Source: Rhexocercosporidium sp. MPI-PUGE-AT-0058 (taxonomy: Eukaryota > Ascomycota > Leotiomycetes > Helotiales). From it: a stretch of 64,000 nucleotides of DNA. Where the stretch lies: assembly GCA_020746875.1 (NCBI GenBank), contig JAGTJL010000007.1, positions 1,116,001-1,180,000 of the forward strand, in the 5' to 3' direction. Every line of letters starts with the position of its first letter. Position 1 is the stretch's first letter. The position numbers were made by a program, and so were the translations under genes. Under the pieces are notes generated by a model. It had not been told where the DNA came from, did not search any database, and was given only the letters and a program-made list of their open reading frames with translations. Positions 22,791 through 34,165 of the stretch are shown here, piece after piece.

Positions 22791-24455
22791 TCATTCTGGG
22801 TCTTCTGAATATTTGCTTGATGAAGCAGCGCTCGCCTTAGCCGCAGCCCGCTCCTGCTCCTCGAATTCCTTTAGTGCTTGCTGGCCTTCCTCCGTGGTAG
22901 CGTCAATGATCTGCTCTTCAAGAGACAGCATTCCACCCTGATGTAGTGAGTATGGGATGCCACACAAGAGGTATATCTAGACTCACCTCGCCTAATTGAC
23001 CAACAACTTCTTCAGCCTCCTCCACACTCATCTTGCCCAACACCTTGTTGACCTCATCCAAGCTGCCACTCTCCAAAGCTTTCTGGAGTCCAGGTGGGAA
23101 AGCCTCGAACAGCTTTCTTGCCTCGATTTCCTCAGGATCCTCGCTTTTTGGTGGTGGAATCTTGATATTTATAGTAGTTCCTGGATCAACAGCATGTAGC
23201 TGAATCTGCTCAACTCCACCGCTTCCATCGGCTTCCTCCTGTGCTCTTTGTTTTTCAAGTTCTTTCGCTCTGACCTTAATGCGAGCGAACGTCGAATTAA
23301 CGTCATCGAAGAATACCTTCTGAGCCTGGTGACCTGGGGTTGTGATACGCTTGAAGAACAACCCAACACCGTCCCGTCCCAGAGCTCGGCAGTATTGCAA
23401 AAGGAGACCCTGGTGAACACATAACCTTGCAAAGTCTTCCTTGCCTTGAAGGGCGCTGTTGAACGCCATAACTAGTAAACCATCGGTTTCTCTCTCTGCC
23501 AGTACTTGCGGGTGTTCTGAAATGTATTGTAGGCATGTCCGATAGTCTCCCATCTTAATCTTAGCAAATGCTTTTCCAAGCTCCGTTGGCTCCATCTCCT
23601 CTTCATCGTCGTCATCATTCGGAGCGGGCTCATCAACATCACCATCGGCACCAGATGATTGTGGGTCTGAGTCGTGAGTGGCAAGAGCGTTTGGATTCAG
23701 GACCTCGACTGCCTGAACCTTCTTGGTCGTGGTCTTTTTAGGCTCTGGGGCGGGGAATGCATCCGCTTTGGAAACATGGGAACTATTGAAGCCTTCACGT
23801 AGACCTTCACTTGTGATCTTCTTCCCTTCTTCTACTTCCAGCTTGTTCAATTCCACCAACAACTGCTTCTGTAAGCCCTCCACTTTGGTCTGATGTGCCT
23901 TGATCTCTGTAACATATGCCTGATATCGATCCGAGTCCGCCGGTTTGTCTTCGTCAACCTTTGCCTTGACCTGATCAACCAATGCAGCCATCATCTTGGA
24001 GTAGCTTGGAAGCTCCTTCTCCTGGGTGTGAACACCAACTGGTGGTGGCGGGGGTTTATCGCCGTCCTCTGACGCTCCAACTGATTCCATAATGGCTTGG
24101 AAGACCAGCTCGTCCGGGTTGCGTTTCTCGACTTCCTTTCCATGTGATTGCAGTGCGGTGAGGAGAGCGTTGATTCGTTTGAGAAGGCCATCGTTGATGA
24201 TACGCTCGTACTTATAGGTTTCGATTTGGTTCTTCCGCTCAAATCTTTGTTGATGGATCTGATTCTGCTTTGCTCGAATAAAGGAGCGCTTATCGACGTT
24301 GGGGTGGACCTCGATATCGGAATCGTCGCTCAGCTCGAGCGCATCCTGACATCGTCAGCCTTGAGATTCAGCCTGGTGGTTGGTGGGAGGTTGAGGAGAC
24401 AACGCTTCATGTTCTTCCCGACTTTACTTACCCATTTACTGTAGTCGACAGGCAT
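22791..24455 (-). CDS. CDC37: Hsp90 co-chaperone Cdc37
   Basis: Three exons on the minus strand: 24455-24432 (8 codons), 24345-22987, 22937-22791; 509 aa. The protein begins MPVDYSKWDALELSDDSD, the strongly conserved Cdc37 start, including Ser14 in an acidic CK2-type context whose phosphorylation is needed for kinase-client binding in yeast. An N-terminal coiled coil follows (FERKNQIETYKYERI). The central Hsp90-binding part includes AKIKMGDYRTCLQYISEHP and KEDFARLCVHQGLLLQYC. The C-terminal helical region has LFEAFPPGLQKALESGSLDE and the end SSSKYSEDPE. The protein delivers kinase clients to Hsp90 in the cytosol and is essential in yeast. Both introns (86 and 49 nt) have standard ends. It is head to head with MDL1. 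Confidence 0.95.
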
Positions 24456-24909
24456 TTTGAAGAATGTTTCTGCCGTTTGAAGTACGAGGGGATTGTGGTG
24501 TTTATGTTGAGAGAGAGGTTGCGGCGCAAAGGATGTTCTCCGAGCTGGAATGTTCGACGGCACGGCGGGGACTTTCTTTACGTTCAAGAATCCCACCTGC
24601 ACCTCACCTTTCTTCATTCGGTTCTACATCCAGTCAGTATTCGAGTACCCCACGCTCGGCACAGCATAACTCCACGTGCATAAAGTTATGCCGAGTTGCG
24701 CCAATCACAGCGATGACGGAAGCTAAAATGCAATTAAGTTGTTGATTTCTAAGTCCGAACTGCATCCATCTCTTCTGCGCATCATCACCACTCACGCGCC
24801 CAGACCTCTGTTCTATGCGACAATGGGACTGCGACGACTAGACAGATCTGATCTATACCGGTGATATCAGCGGCTCTGGTACAAATTCGGGCGCGACATA
24901 CTGCCCGCA
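24456..24909. promoter_or_regulatory. Shared CDC37/MDL1 divergent promoter region
   Basis: 454 bases separate the CDC37 start (24455, minus) and the MDL1 start (24910, plus), so both promoters must lie here or overlap the genes. I see no clear TATA box. Any co-regulation is only inferred from the arrangement. Confidence 0.5.
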
Positions 24910-27339
24910 ATGCGACGAACGACGGTGCTTCGCGGCCATGGATGGGGGACTGCGGTATTCCAGAGAGCTTCCAGGCAGCGGTCAGCACCAAATCCCATAG
25001 CGAGAGTGACTGCAACCCAACGGTCGACCCTCTCAACTCACATCGCGAAACGATGTAATTCCAGCTTCAATACGCCTTCGAGAAGCTCTCCGTCATCCAT
25101 TCGACCGAACCAACCTCTCGCTAGTAAGATTCTCATACAGCCAAAGTTAGGACTTTCACCGCAGTGGAGACCGGCAATTGCACAACTACGGCCTTTCAAC
25201 AGCACATCTCACCTAAGAGAAGCACCGAAAACGACGGATCGCCAGGATCTGATAGAAAAGGAGAAGGCGAAGAGGGAGGAAGAAGAGGAGGATTTGATAG
25301 ATGAACAAGGAGGATTTCAGAGGAGTGAGAAGGCATCCAAGGCAGCTCAGGTCAATCTGAGTGCGCGGCTATCAAGCAATAAGGCACAAGGAAATTCTGC
25401 TGGGTTCGGTGAAATATGGAGATTGATCAAGATTGCAAGGCCAGAAGCCAAATGGCTCGGGTTGGCCTTTGCTTTTCTGCTGATATCTTCAAGTATCACC
25501 ATGTCTATACCATTTTCTATCGGAAAGATTCTGGATCTGGCAACTAAGGATCCTTCAGAGGGTGGCACTCTATTTGGTCTAGAAATTGGACAATTCTACT
25601 TGGCCCTCGGAGCGGTTCTTACTTTGGGAGCCGCAGCGAACTATGGACGAATCATCATTCTTCGAATTGTAGGAGAGCGGATCGTCTCTAGACTTCGATC
25701 ACAACTCTACAGGCGGACATACGTGCAAAATGCCGAGTTCTTTGATGCCAATCGAGTCGGAGATTTGATTTCTCGTCTCAGCTCGGATACCGTTATCGTT
25801 GGCAAGAGTATTACACAGAACTTGTCAGATGGATTGAGGGCAATTGTGAGTGGGGCGGCTGGTTTCACTGCAATGGCTTGGGTCAGTTTGAAATTGACGA
25901 GCATTCTTTGCTTGATGTTCCCACCAGTTGCAATTGGTGCGTTCTTCTACGGACGAGCAATTCGAAACTTGAGTCGAAAGATCCAACGGAACCTGGGAAC
26001 CCTAACAAAAATTGCAGAAGAGAGACTTGGAAATGTACGAACGAGTCAAGCTTTTGCGGGGGAAATTCAAGAAATTGGGCGCTACAATCACCAAGTTAAG
26101 AAGATCTTTGCTTTGGGCAAGAGGGAGGCGCTCATCAGTGCAACTTTCTTCAGTTCATCGGGTTTTCTTGGCAACATGACTATCTTGGCCCTGCTGTATT
26201 CAGGAGGATCCATGGTCAAGAGTGGAGTAATCAGCATTGGTGACTTGACATCGTTCCTGATGTACACAGCCTACGCTGGTTCGAGTCTGTTCGGAGTTTC
26301 TAGTTTCTATTCCGAACTCATGAAGGGTGTTGGTGCTGCTAGTCGCTTGTTTGAGCTTCAAGATAGAAAGCCAACAATTCCTGCTACTGTCGGAGTCAAA
26401 GTCAAATCTGCCCAAGGTATCATCAAGTTCTCGAATGTCTCGTTTGCCTATCCGACTCGACCAGCAGTCAACATTTTCGACGGTCTTGACTTCGAAATCC
26501 CATCAGGAACAAATGTCGCCATTGTTGGACCTAGTGGTGGTGGAAAGTCCACGATTGGCTCCTTGCTTTTGAGGTTCTACAATCCAACAGAAGGAACTAT
26601 CTCTATCAACGGGGTAGATATATCTACCATGAATGGTAAATCTTTGCGTCGACGCATCGGAATGGTGGGCCAGGAACCAGTCCTCATGTCTGGCTCTATT
26701 GCGGAAAATATTGCTTATGGAAAGCCACACGCCTCACGAGCAGAAATTACTGCCGCGGCAAGGAAGGCAAATTGCCAGTTTATCAGCGACTTTCCCGATG
26801 GACTCGATACCTCGGTTGGTGCTCGTGGTGCCCAGCTTTCTGGAGGTCAGAAACAAAGAATTGCTATTGCACGGGCCCTGCTCAAAAACCCTGACATTCT
26901 GATTCTCGACGAGGCTACTTCGGCATTGGATGCAGAATCCGAGACTTTGGTAAATTCTGCGTTGGCAGCTCTGCTTAGAGGACACAACACTACAATCTCA
27001 ATCGCTCATAGATTATCAACGATCAAAAGATCCGATCACATTATAGTACTTGGAAATGATGGAAAGGTGGCCGAGACCGGCACCTACACCGGATTGTCGA
27101 ACAACCCAGACTCAGCCTTCTCCAAGTTGATGGAGTGGCAGATGAGTGGTGGTGATGCAGCAGACAAGCGAGCTATGGAGCCAGAAGGACATCTCACAGA
27201 GACGGAGCAAATCGCCGACGACCTCGCACACATGGAGGAAGAGAACCCAGAGCAGGTTGACGAGGGTGTCGCTGAGCGAAAAGGAGACCAAACCAAGACC
27301 GAAGTGGTACTAGAAAAGACGGGGAAACAGACGAAGTAA
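24910..27339 (+). CDS. MDL1: Mitochondrial ABC half-transporter, Mdl1/ABCB10 type
   Basis: Intronless, 809 aa. The Arg/Ser-rich, acid-poor N-terminus (about 100 residues) fits a mitochondrial targeting sequence. Six membrane helices span roughly residues 180-470, from SITMSIPFSIGKILDLATKD onward. The nucleotide-binding domain has Walker A GPSGGGKST (540-548), signature LSGGQKQR (643-650), Walker B ILILDEATSALD (with Asp667 and Glu668) and the H-loop SIAHRLST. As a half-transporter it should act as a homodimer in the inner membrane. Yeast Mdl1 exports peptides made by the m-AAA protease from the matrix; that role is inferred. The C-terminal 70 residues are acidic and family-variable. The start at 24910 is favoured because it opens the targeting-type sequence. 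Confidence 0.93.
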   Translation: MRRTTVLRGHGWGTAVFQRASRQRSAPNPIARVTATQRSTLSTHIAKRCNSSFNTPSRSSPSSIRPNQPLASKILIQPKLGLSPQWRPAIAQLRPFNSTSHLREAPKTTDRQDLIEKEKAKREEEEEDLIDEQGGFQRSEKASKAAQVNLSARLSSNKAQGNSAGFGEIWRLIKIARPEAKWLGLAFAFLLISSSITMSIPFSIGKILDLATKDPSEGGTLFGLEIGQFYLALGAVLTLGAAANYGRIIILRIVGERIVSRLRSQLYRRTYVQNAEFFDANRVGDLISRLSSDTVIVGKSITQNLSDGLRAIVSGAAGFTAMAWVSLKLTSILCLMFPPVAIGAFFYGRAIRNLSRKIQRNLGTLTKIAEERLGNVRTSQAFAGEIQEIGRYNHQVKKIFALGKREALISATFFSSSGFLGNMTILALLYSGGSMVKSGVISIGDLTSFLMYTAYAGSSLFGVSSFYSELMKGVGAASRLFELQDRKPTIPATVGVKVKSAQGIIKFSNVSFAYPTRPAVNIFDGLDFEIPSGTNVAIVGPSGGGKSTIGSLLLRFYNPTEGTISINGVDISTMNGKSLRRRIGMVGQEPVLMSGSIAENIAYGKPHASRAEITAAARKANCQFISDFPDGLDTSVGARGAQLSGGQKQRIAIARALLKNPDILILDEATSALDAESETLVNSALAALLRGHNTTISIAHRLSTIKRSDHIIVLGNDGKVAETGTYTGLSNNPDSAFSKLMEWQMSGGDAADKRAMEPEGHLTETEQIADDLAHMEEENPEQVDEGVAERKGDQTKTEVVLEKTGKQTK

Positions 27340-27655
27340 AAGTGGTGGTAACATTGGACCGTGAATAGCGCGGTGCTGCCTATACCTCGGTGCATTTTCT
27401 TTCTGTTCTCGTTTGGGCGTTTTGATAAACATGCATTGGGGGACAGGATACGGCTCTTGGTTGATTCCCTCAGGTGGAATTGGACAGCCACAGCCATCTT
27501 ACTAGGGGAATTGTATTATACTCCACTCGCCATACCTGATAGGAGAATTTAGATAATGTCCTATTCGAGGCAGTGTTTCTGAACTTGTCTGTTTACTGGA
27601 TTTTTGGGCGCCTTCACCCACAATCAGACATATCCTTTCAATCAAGCAGCCCTAA
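27340..27655. other. Convergent intergenic, nothing notable
   Basis: 316 bases between the MDL1 stop and the 3' end of the next, minus-strand gene. No feature seen. Confidence 0.6.
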
Positions 27656-28633
27656 TCAATGAGCATCACACTCCCACACACCACGCTTTTCCTCGATCTT
27701 CTTCATCAACTTCTGAATCTCCTCAAACGCCTCCTCCTTCCGAAACTCTTCCGGCCACCCACACGCCCTATAAAGCTGCCTCACATACTGCACATCAAGA
27801 TCCGTAAACCACTCCTCCTCCTGCGCACAAACATCCTCCTCCCTAATAACCTCCTCATTCTCCTCCACTCCCCGCGCCTCAATAGTAACCTTCCCCACAC
27901 AAGGCACCAAAGTAAGACTCAAATACTCCCTCTTCAACCACTCCAAGAAATCCCACACATCGCAAGACCCATTACTCTGACACCTAATTTCCTCCTCCAT
28001 AACCTCGCCATCCCAGACATTCAGCCAGAAATCCCTTCCGCCGCTCTCATGGCCCCACGCAATCGCGACTACGTGTCGCGGATCGACTTCTTCGCCCTCG
28101 TCGTTTGCGAAGGTTACGGCCTCTTCGTGCCAGTCTGGCTCAGTGAAAAAGGAGGGTTCCATAGACATGTAGTCGACTAGAGTGGATTTGTAGTGGATGC
28201 TAGCGGGGCTGGAGAAGTAGGGGAGGTGCTGGAGGGTGGAAATTGCGTGGGGGGATTTCAAGGTGTTGTAAATTGGTGGGATGAGGGTGGGCCAGCCGCC
28301 TGGGGGTGGGATGTGGAGGTCTTTGATGTCGAACTTGGAGAGTGTTAGCTTCCTTGCGTTTTCTATCATTGTGACTTGTCCCTTTCTTCTTGGTATGGCC
28401 CAGGTCATTTGGCTATGTCTTGTTATTATACATACGTGAAGTGTAGCCATGAATTTGTAGAAATCTAGAAACATGGCGCCCAGTTCCTCGGCACTGTACT
28501 TTGGCGTTTGTCGCGAGTGGGTAGATGATTCTGAGGCGGCGGGTGAGTCCTGTTGTTCGATTTGGGGAGAGAGGGATCGAGATGTATTTGAGTCAGGCAT
28601 ATCCGTCACGGAGTTGGTACCGTTGTCGAGCAT
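27656..28633 (-). CDS. Conserved fungal protein of unknown function
   Basis: Two exons, 28633-28436 and 28333-27656, 291 aa. The frame is open through 28675, but the first true ATG is at 28633 (MLDNGTNSVTDMPDSNTSRS). I infer a 102-nt intron at 28334-28435, although it contains no stop: it has a GTATGT donor, a GCTAAC branch site and a CCAAG end, and removing it joins DFYKFMATLH directly to FDIKDLHIPPPGGWP. The N-terminus is Ser-rich and disordered; the body has STLVDYMSMEPSF and RHVVAIAWGHESGGRDFWLN, and a C-terminal Glu/Lys-rich helix. The pattern 'short helix, PPPGGW, LPYF' occurs in fungus-specific proteins I recall only as hypothetical. Coding-strand composition is strongly skewed: purine-rich in the 3' half. 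Confidence 0.75.
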   Translation of the reverse strand: MLDNGTNSVTDMPDSNTSRSLSPQIEQQDSPAASESSTHSRQTPKYSAEELGAMFLDFYKFMATLHVCIITRHSQMTWAIPRRKGQVTMIENARKLTLSKFDIKDLHIPPPGGWPTLIPPIYNTLKSPHAISTLQHLPYFSSPASIHYKSTLVDYMSMEPSFFTEPDWHEEAVTFANDEGEEVDPRHVVAIAWGHESGGRDFWLNVWDGEVMEEEIRCQSNGSCDVWDFLEWLKREYLSLTLVPCVGKVTIEARGVEENEEVIREEDVCAQEEEWFTDLDVQYVRQLYRACGWPEEFRKEEAFEEIQKLMKKIEEKRGVWECDAH

Positions 28634-29728
28634 GTTGAAAGGATGAAAGGTTGTGATAGCTCGTTGACTTCCCAAAAATTGGGCTGAAGTAGAATGCAGG
28701 TTGAGAGTTAGTGTGAGAACGAGGTAGTGAAGAGACTCAAGGGTTATTTTAAGGGCTCACGGTTTTCAGGCAAGCGCTTTCCTCATTTCTAGGCAAAATT
28801 CGGATAAGTTACTTGTTGGTTTGAGGTTCATCGTTGCCTTCGGTTATTGTATTTTTCTGAGAGCGGCGAACTCGAGGTGGGGGCCAAGCAGGCTGCTTCG
28901 CTTCGCTTGCAGATCTTAACCAAGATCTGATCATTTTCATTTTCATTCTCTTTCATTTCTGCACACAGGGAGGATCTCAGGGTGTTCTCGCAAATGCTTC
29001 GAAAGTTTCATGTGTTACCCGTGATGATGTTCACTTATTGGCGTAGCTGGAAGGCGACAAAGGCATGAGTGAGGAATCGAAAACTCTACAACAGATAGAC
29101 AACATGCGGTATGCAATTGCAGTGATACTTCTGGTGCCTATAACTCCCCACATATTAAATTTCACAATGACATTCTGACAAATTTTGCGTCTACGTCGAG
29201 AAATCCTCCGGTAAACTCCAAGCTGCGCATCCTCCTGATCACGTGACTTCAGTGGTCGGGCTGGCCAATCAGAGTGCGGCTTCCGCATCGGGAAACTTTC
29301 TCTGTGTGAAACCTCGAGGAAATGACATATGCGCCATGATTACCAAAGTACGCTTCTATGCAAAATTTTGAGGGGGCTTACAATTTCTCGGATTTTTGAC
29401 AAATTAGTTATTCTCGATGCTTGTTGTTTTGACAGGAAGGGATACCCATGGTCATGAATCAGGATGTTGCATTGGTGCTCACAAATCAATCGGACATGAG
29501 ATGCGAGTTGATTTGAGAAATTGGGAAGGTTTGAAATCAGATGAAAGGAATACATACATATATGAAGGTAAGCTTCCACCATGGGTTTTGTCTCCTTCCC
29601 CTTCATTACTTCAGTTCGTTTTGATTTCCCCCTACACCTTTCCGAAATACGACAACTTCCTAGGACATGTAACAAAGCCATCGGCAGACTTCGAGCCCTT
29701 CAAGCATCTTCTTTCAACATCAGCAGCC
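28634..29728. other. Divergent promoter region, nothing coding
   Basis: About 1.1 kb between the divergent starts at 28633 and 29729. Short frames only. A TTTTCATTTTCATTCTC run lies near 28932-28950. Confidence 0.5.
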
Positions 29729-31212
29729 ATGGTTCAGCCCGCCCAAACCATCCACAACTCTGGAATACACCACAACCTTCCCAACTTCCCAGCCCACGAT
29801 GGCAAGAAATACACTGCCATCGTCACAGGTGCAAATGGCATTTCTGGCTCCGAGATAGTCAACGCTCTTGTTGCAGCACCCGAGCGTTGGGATGTCATCT
29901 ATGCGATGTCGAGACGGCCACCTCCTAACCACAATGAGAAGGTGAAGAGTATTGCGGCCGATTTCTTGAGTAGTAGTCCCGAAGAGCTTGCCGCTCTGTT
30001 TAAGAAAGAAGGTGTAAAAGCGTAAGAAGATCCTTTCGAGTCAGTGACTTCTACTAATACGATACTTAAATAGCGATTACATCTTCTTTACTTCCTACGT
30101 GCAGCCACCTGCTGCAGAAGGCGAAGGACTGTGGTCAAACACGGAGCACTTAGAGACTGTGAATGGTATTGTTCAACTTCATCTAGACCCTCAAAAATAC
30201 TTACAACATTGCAGTAACCCTTCTCTCCAATTTCCTCTCGGCACTCACCCTGTCATCCATAATCCCAACCCGCTTCGTCCTTCAAACAGGCGGCAAGCAC
30301 TACGCTCTTCACCTCGGACCGGCAGCAATCCCAATGACAGAAGATACACCCGCTCTCCGAGTCCCACACTCGAACTTCTACTTCCCCCAAGAGGATCTTC
30401 TCTCAACATGGGCCAAAGAGAACAAAACGCACTGGACCGTAACCCGTCCCGGCTTCATCATCGGTGCCAGCGAAAGCGCACAAATCAACATCTCCTACGC
30501 TCTCGCCATCTACGCTTCAGTCCAGAAAGAACTAAATCTCAAACTAGAATTCCCCTCTGACATCGGTGCCTGGGATATCAACAAAGACCTGACGACCGCA
30601 AGTCTGCTAGGGTATTTCTCAGAATGGGCGGCCCTGACTCCATCCGCTGCTGACGAAGCGCTGAATATTGTCGACGATAGTCCGTTCTCGTATGGCAGAT
30701 TCTGGCCCATTCTTGCGAGCTGGTATGGGATTGCGTATGAGACGCCGGTGGAGGATGAGAGTAAATATTTCGTCGTGACGATGCCGAGGAGTCCTCCTCC
30801 GAGAGGATTTGGAAAGCCGGGTGAGGTGAAGATTAACTTTAGCTTTGAGGCTTGGGCGAAGAAACAGGAGATCAAGACCGCGTGGGAGAAGATTCAGAAG
30901 AGGGAGGGGTTGAGGAAGGAGTTGGATCCTTGGAAGTCGAGCGAGAGCTTGGTGGCTGTTTTTGGTGCTTTGGATGCTGATCTGCTGGGGAATTGGGCGA
31001 GGTACGTTTGTGCTCTTTTTTTGGTCTTGATTACATTTGAGTCTTCTCTAGTAACATTTACTCCGAATCGTGCTAATGGTGATTTTTTTTGTAGGACGCA
31101 GACCATGGATAAAGCGAAAAAGATGGGCTGGACTGGCCATGTCCAGACCGACGAGGGGCTGAAGAGGACAATTATAAAGATGGCAGAGTTGAGAATGGTG
31201 CCGAGTCTTTGA
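29729..31212 (+). CDS. PRISE-type NAD(P)-dependent enone reductase/epimerase-like protein
   Basis: Four exons: 29729-30021, 30074-30165, 30215-31001, 31095-31212; 429 aa. An N-terminal Rossmann fold starts with IVTGANGISGSEIVNAL (glycine motif G34-x2-G37-x2-G40). Two residues align with the catalytic pair of plant progesterone 5-beta-reductase/iridoid synthase: Lys156 in QTGGKHY and Tyr184 in NFYFPQEDLL. THWTVTRPGFIIGAS is the family's strand after the active site. Length (about 390-430 aa) fits. Family members reduce activated C=C bonds or act in secondary metabolism; fungal ones sit both in biosynthetic clusters and alone. Here the neighbours are unrelated, so the substrate cannot be guessed. 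No signal peptide; probably cytosolic. Confidence 0.85.
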
Positions 31213-32146
31213 GTTAGCAGGTCCAAGAAGCGGGTTCTTTTGGAGAAGTATGGCTTCAAAATAAAAGTCACGAATGCAAGACCTCATGTATATCATTTTG
31301 CATCAATCATCCTCGTCACTTGTTCTCACTGTCCTTCTGAGGGCAGTTGATTACGCAGTTAGCGCTAAGGGAGGGCACGGACCATTACACTGAGGACTTA
31401 TTATGGGTGCTTTTGGCGTCACCAAGAGCACCTTGGCGAATTGAGGAACTGTCAGATGTTGCTACTATAGTGTTGTCATTTAATTTTATTCTTTTGGTGT
31501 GTCGTCCCCCTTATTATGGATTTTCTTCGTCAAGATCCGGCACAGCCTTTTGCTTCCGCAAGTTTAGAGGCTAGAGTATTGTGTGATATGGCTGACTGTT
31601 AATTACTAGTAACTAATACAAAGTTATACAGCAGGCTCTTTTAACATAAAATAAAATTGTGTTCCAAGACTCACTTCTTCCTTCTCTATCTATCTTCTCC
31701 TCTAATTTTACATTCGGTCTACCCTCGGCTTGCTTCCTTCTTCTAAAGAAGCCCACGAACTGCAAGGCTGCAACGAGTTTGTCTAATGCATTTCCTAATT
31801 ATCGCAGATCTACAAGATATGAAAATATTAGCGGAAGACAGGCTTGCTCTGCTATAATCTCGTGCAAGTAGCGAAGTACTTGTCTGACTAATAATGTCAC
31901 ACGCTTGAGGCTAAGCCATTTCGTGACCGATGAAGCGAGAATTCGTATTTTCAACACTTTATTAATTTTGTAGTGAATAATGATTTAACACTCAAGAAAA
32001 TAGGCTTGTAGTAATATTGAGTTGTTAAGATTGTTTTTCTATAATCTGAAAGGCTTTTTTTTTTAATTGTTGTTCCTTAATCTACGTTGCAGTTCGCTTC
32101 ATCAGTCACGATATGGCTTAGCTTCGACTTGCGCTAGCTTGCGAGG
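31213..32146. other. Intergenic turning into an AT-rich block
   Basis: From about 31600 the DNA becomes strongly AT-rich with many TA steps. It holds the inverted repeat described separately (31909-32123) and a T-run at 32056-32065. No protein gene. Confidence 0.5.
31909..32123. repeat. 29-bp imperfect inverted repeat around a 157-bp spacer
   Basis: The left arm (31909-31937, with core CTAAGCCATTTCGTGACC) and the reverse complement of the right arm (32095-32123, with core CTAAGCCATATCGTGACT) agree at 26 of 29 positions; two of the three differences are transitions. The spacer is AT-rich and codes for nothing. This could be the ends of a small non-autonomous transposon remnant, but I see no clear target-site duplication. 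Confidence 0.6.
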
Positions 32147-33010
32147 CTAAAATCCCCATCCCGAAAATGCTAAGAATAGAACTCTGAGAGAATATATATT
32201 CCAGAAGAAAAGGAGGTCCTCTCTGGTGTTAGTCATATATACCTGTAAAAGGGTTCCAACGTGCCTTACAAAATCCATAAAGTAACCCGACAACTTCCTA
32301 TTTGGAACCACATATATCAGGATATTATCAGAGAGGTCGAACCATAGACTAGCAATATCTTTCATGAGTTTGCTGTCGTAGAAAAGGTTTCTAAGTGAGA
32401 CTAGAGAGTAAATGCCGCTAATAAGCCCTGTATTCGACTTCGCTAGATCCTCTGGACTGTCCCTTTGAATATTTCCCCAGAAAGAAAAGTTGGTTGAGAA
32501 AGGTTTTGACTAATTTGTATTATGTGAGGTGTGTCGCTGAGATGAAAAAGCTTTCGAACCACTGGTAAAATGCTAGAGGGCTGCTTACCCAGTAGTTAGT
32601 AGATGATGCTAAGAACAAACTAAAGGCTTCGGAGGGATTGCATGAGGTATTAAGAGATATCGCTATAGATACTACCCAAGATGGCAGAGGCTATTGACAT
32701 TGTAGGGACTATATATATGTTAACGATATTTTAAGTGGCCGCCCAGCACTATGCCGCCCAGCCCTCGAGGGGGAACATGCAAAGGTTGAATGAATCTCCG
32801 TATCGAGTTGCTCGGCGATTATAAGGATATCCGATGTAGAAAGTAATGTCGATAAGATTTAATCCCCGTGTTATCCTAGCACAGGCGATAATGATCTGTC
32901 TGGTAATAGCTATGATTGCCTAGGACGTAAAGAGTGGAGGATCGCAAGAATCCTTGTTGGTAGCTTTATCTTGGTAGAGGATATGCAAAAAGTCGTTCAG
33001 CTAACCTGTA
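32147..33010 (-). pseudogene. Degraded unknown gene in an AT-rich, RIP-like block
   Basis: On the minus strand coding-like pieces appear in order: LNDFLHILYQDKATN, then ARITRGLNLIDITFYIGYPY with RRATRYGDSFNLCMFPLEGW, and, about 300 bases further, SNTGLISGIYSLVSLRNLFY followed by MKDIASLWFDLSDN, VVPNRKLSGYFMDFVRHVGT and LLFFWNIYSLRVLFLAFS, ending at TAG near 32147. In-frame stops of the TAG/TAA type interrupt it (for example before AIIAITRQ), as expected if CAG/CAA had been changed C to T. I do not recognise the family. A functional copy elsewhere in the genome would identify it. Confidence 0.5.
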
Positions 33011-34165
33011 CGACAGCTAGATAGCAATACAATAGCAACGGTAGAGTCCAGGCCAGGAGTAAATTTGACGACAAGTTGATAATGTCAAAATCGTCTGAAT
33101 GTTAATCTTAATAATAGAATACACCGTGATAAACTATCTCTTTATCTCTTTTAAGATATAAAGTGTGCTTTTATATTCTCGCTTAATACTCTCTTTCTTA
33201 CCTTCAGTTTTATTTAAAAGCCACTTGTATTACGTAAGGTATACATTATTTAATGTAAAGTTACTTTAGTTGAGGAAACCCCCTCACCTGGTTTTGTATG
33301 GAGGAACCCACCTCACTTTCTTGACTGCCCCGCTCTGCTCACGCTGGGGATTCCCCGAAACTACACAAGTTCAATTTCACCATAATCCGGATTTTCAAGG
33401 CATAGAGCTTGGGTGTAGTGGCGGTAGTAGTTTGGGTTTGGGTGAGGGATTTCTGGTTGCGGGATTTTACTTGCGGGCTGGTAACAGTAACCGAGAAATT
33501 ACTCGATAGCTGCCATGAACTAACCTTTCCATTATCAAATTCCAGCAATCCGTCTCCCAGGATGAAAGGAGGCGCAGCACGAACCCTCCCGCGTCAACTC
33601 AATCTCGTCAACATCCTCAGAAGTCTACACGGATGCACATACAATCGCCGAGCATGCAGCCGTATACCCTTCCTTGCCCACCAGTCAGCCAACAGCAAGT
33701 TGACAACCCGTTGACGATCGACATCCAGCTCTTCGACGTGTCTCGAAGTGTGTCAACCTCATGTATGATGCTGAATATAGCTTGGCGCTTATGAGGGATT
33801 TTCCTTTGTCCAAATCTGGAGATCCACATTCAGGCCTTGTCAAGCTGTCAAGCACAATGATGGGAACGAGGTCTCCCTAGAATTGGTATCACTAGTCGGG
33901 GTGATCGAGAACGATGAAGGTTTCCTGGTAGTAAGCTATGCTAGTTGCCTCTTGAGCTGGTATAAGTTTGTCCGTGCCTGCTTCTCAATTTTCTTACAAG
34001 TTATCCATTCGCGAAGATAGCCGCGAGTCTGCTTTTGTAGTATTCCAGGAACTCTTTGTCCTTCTCTCCCAATCTTCTATCAAAATCACCTTCGATCTAC
34101 CCCTTTAGTCCTCACATTGTCCAAATCCTCTCAGTCGTCTAAGCGAAACACCTCCAAACAGCAAC
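33011..34165. other. AT-rich tail, then ATPase promoter
   Basis: AT-rich to about 33260, then normal composition. The 5' flank of the P-type ATPase gene occupies the 3' half. Short frames only. Confidence 0.5.
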
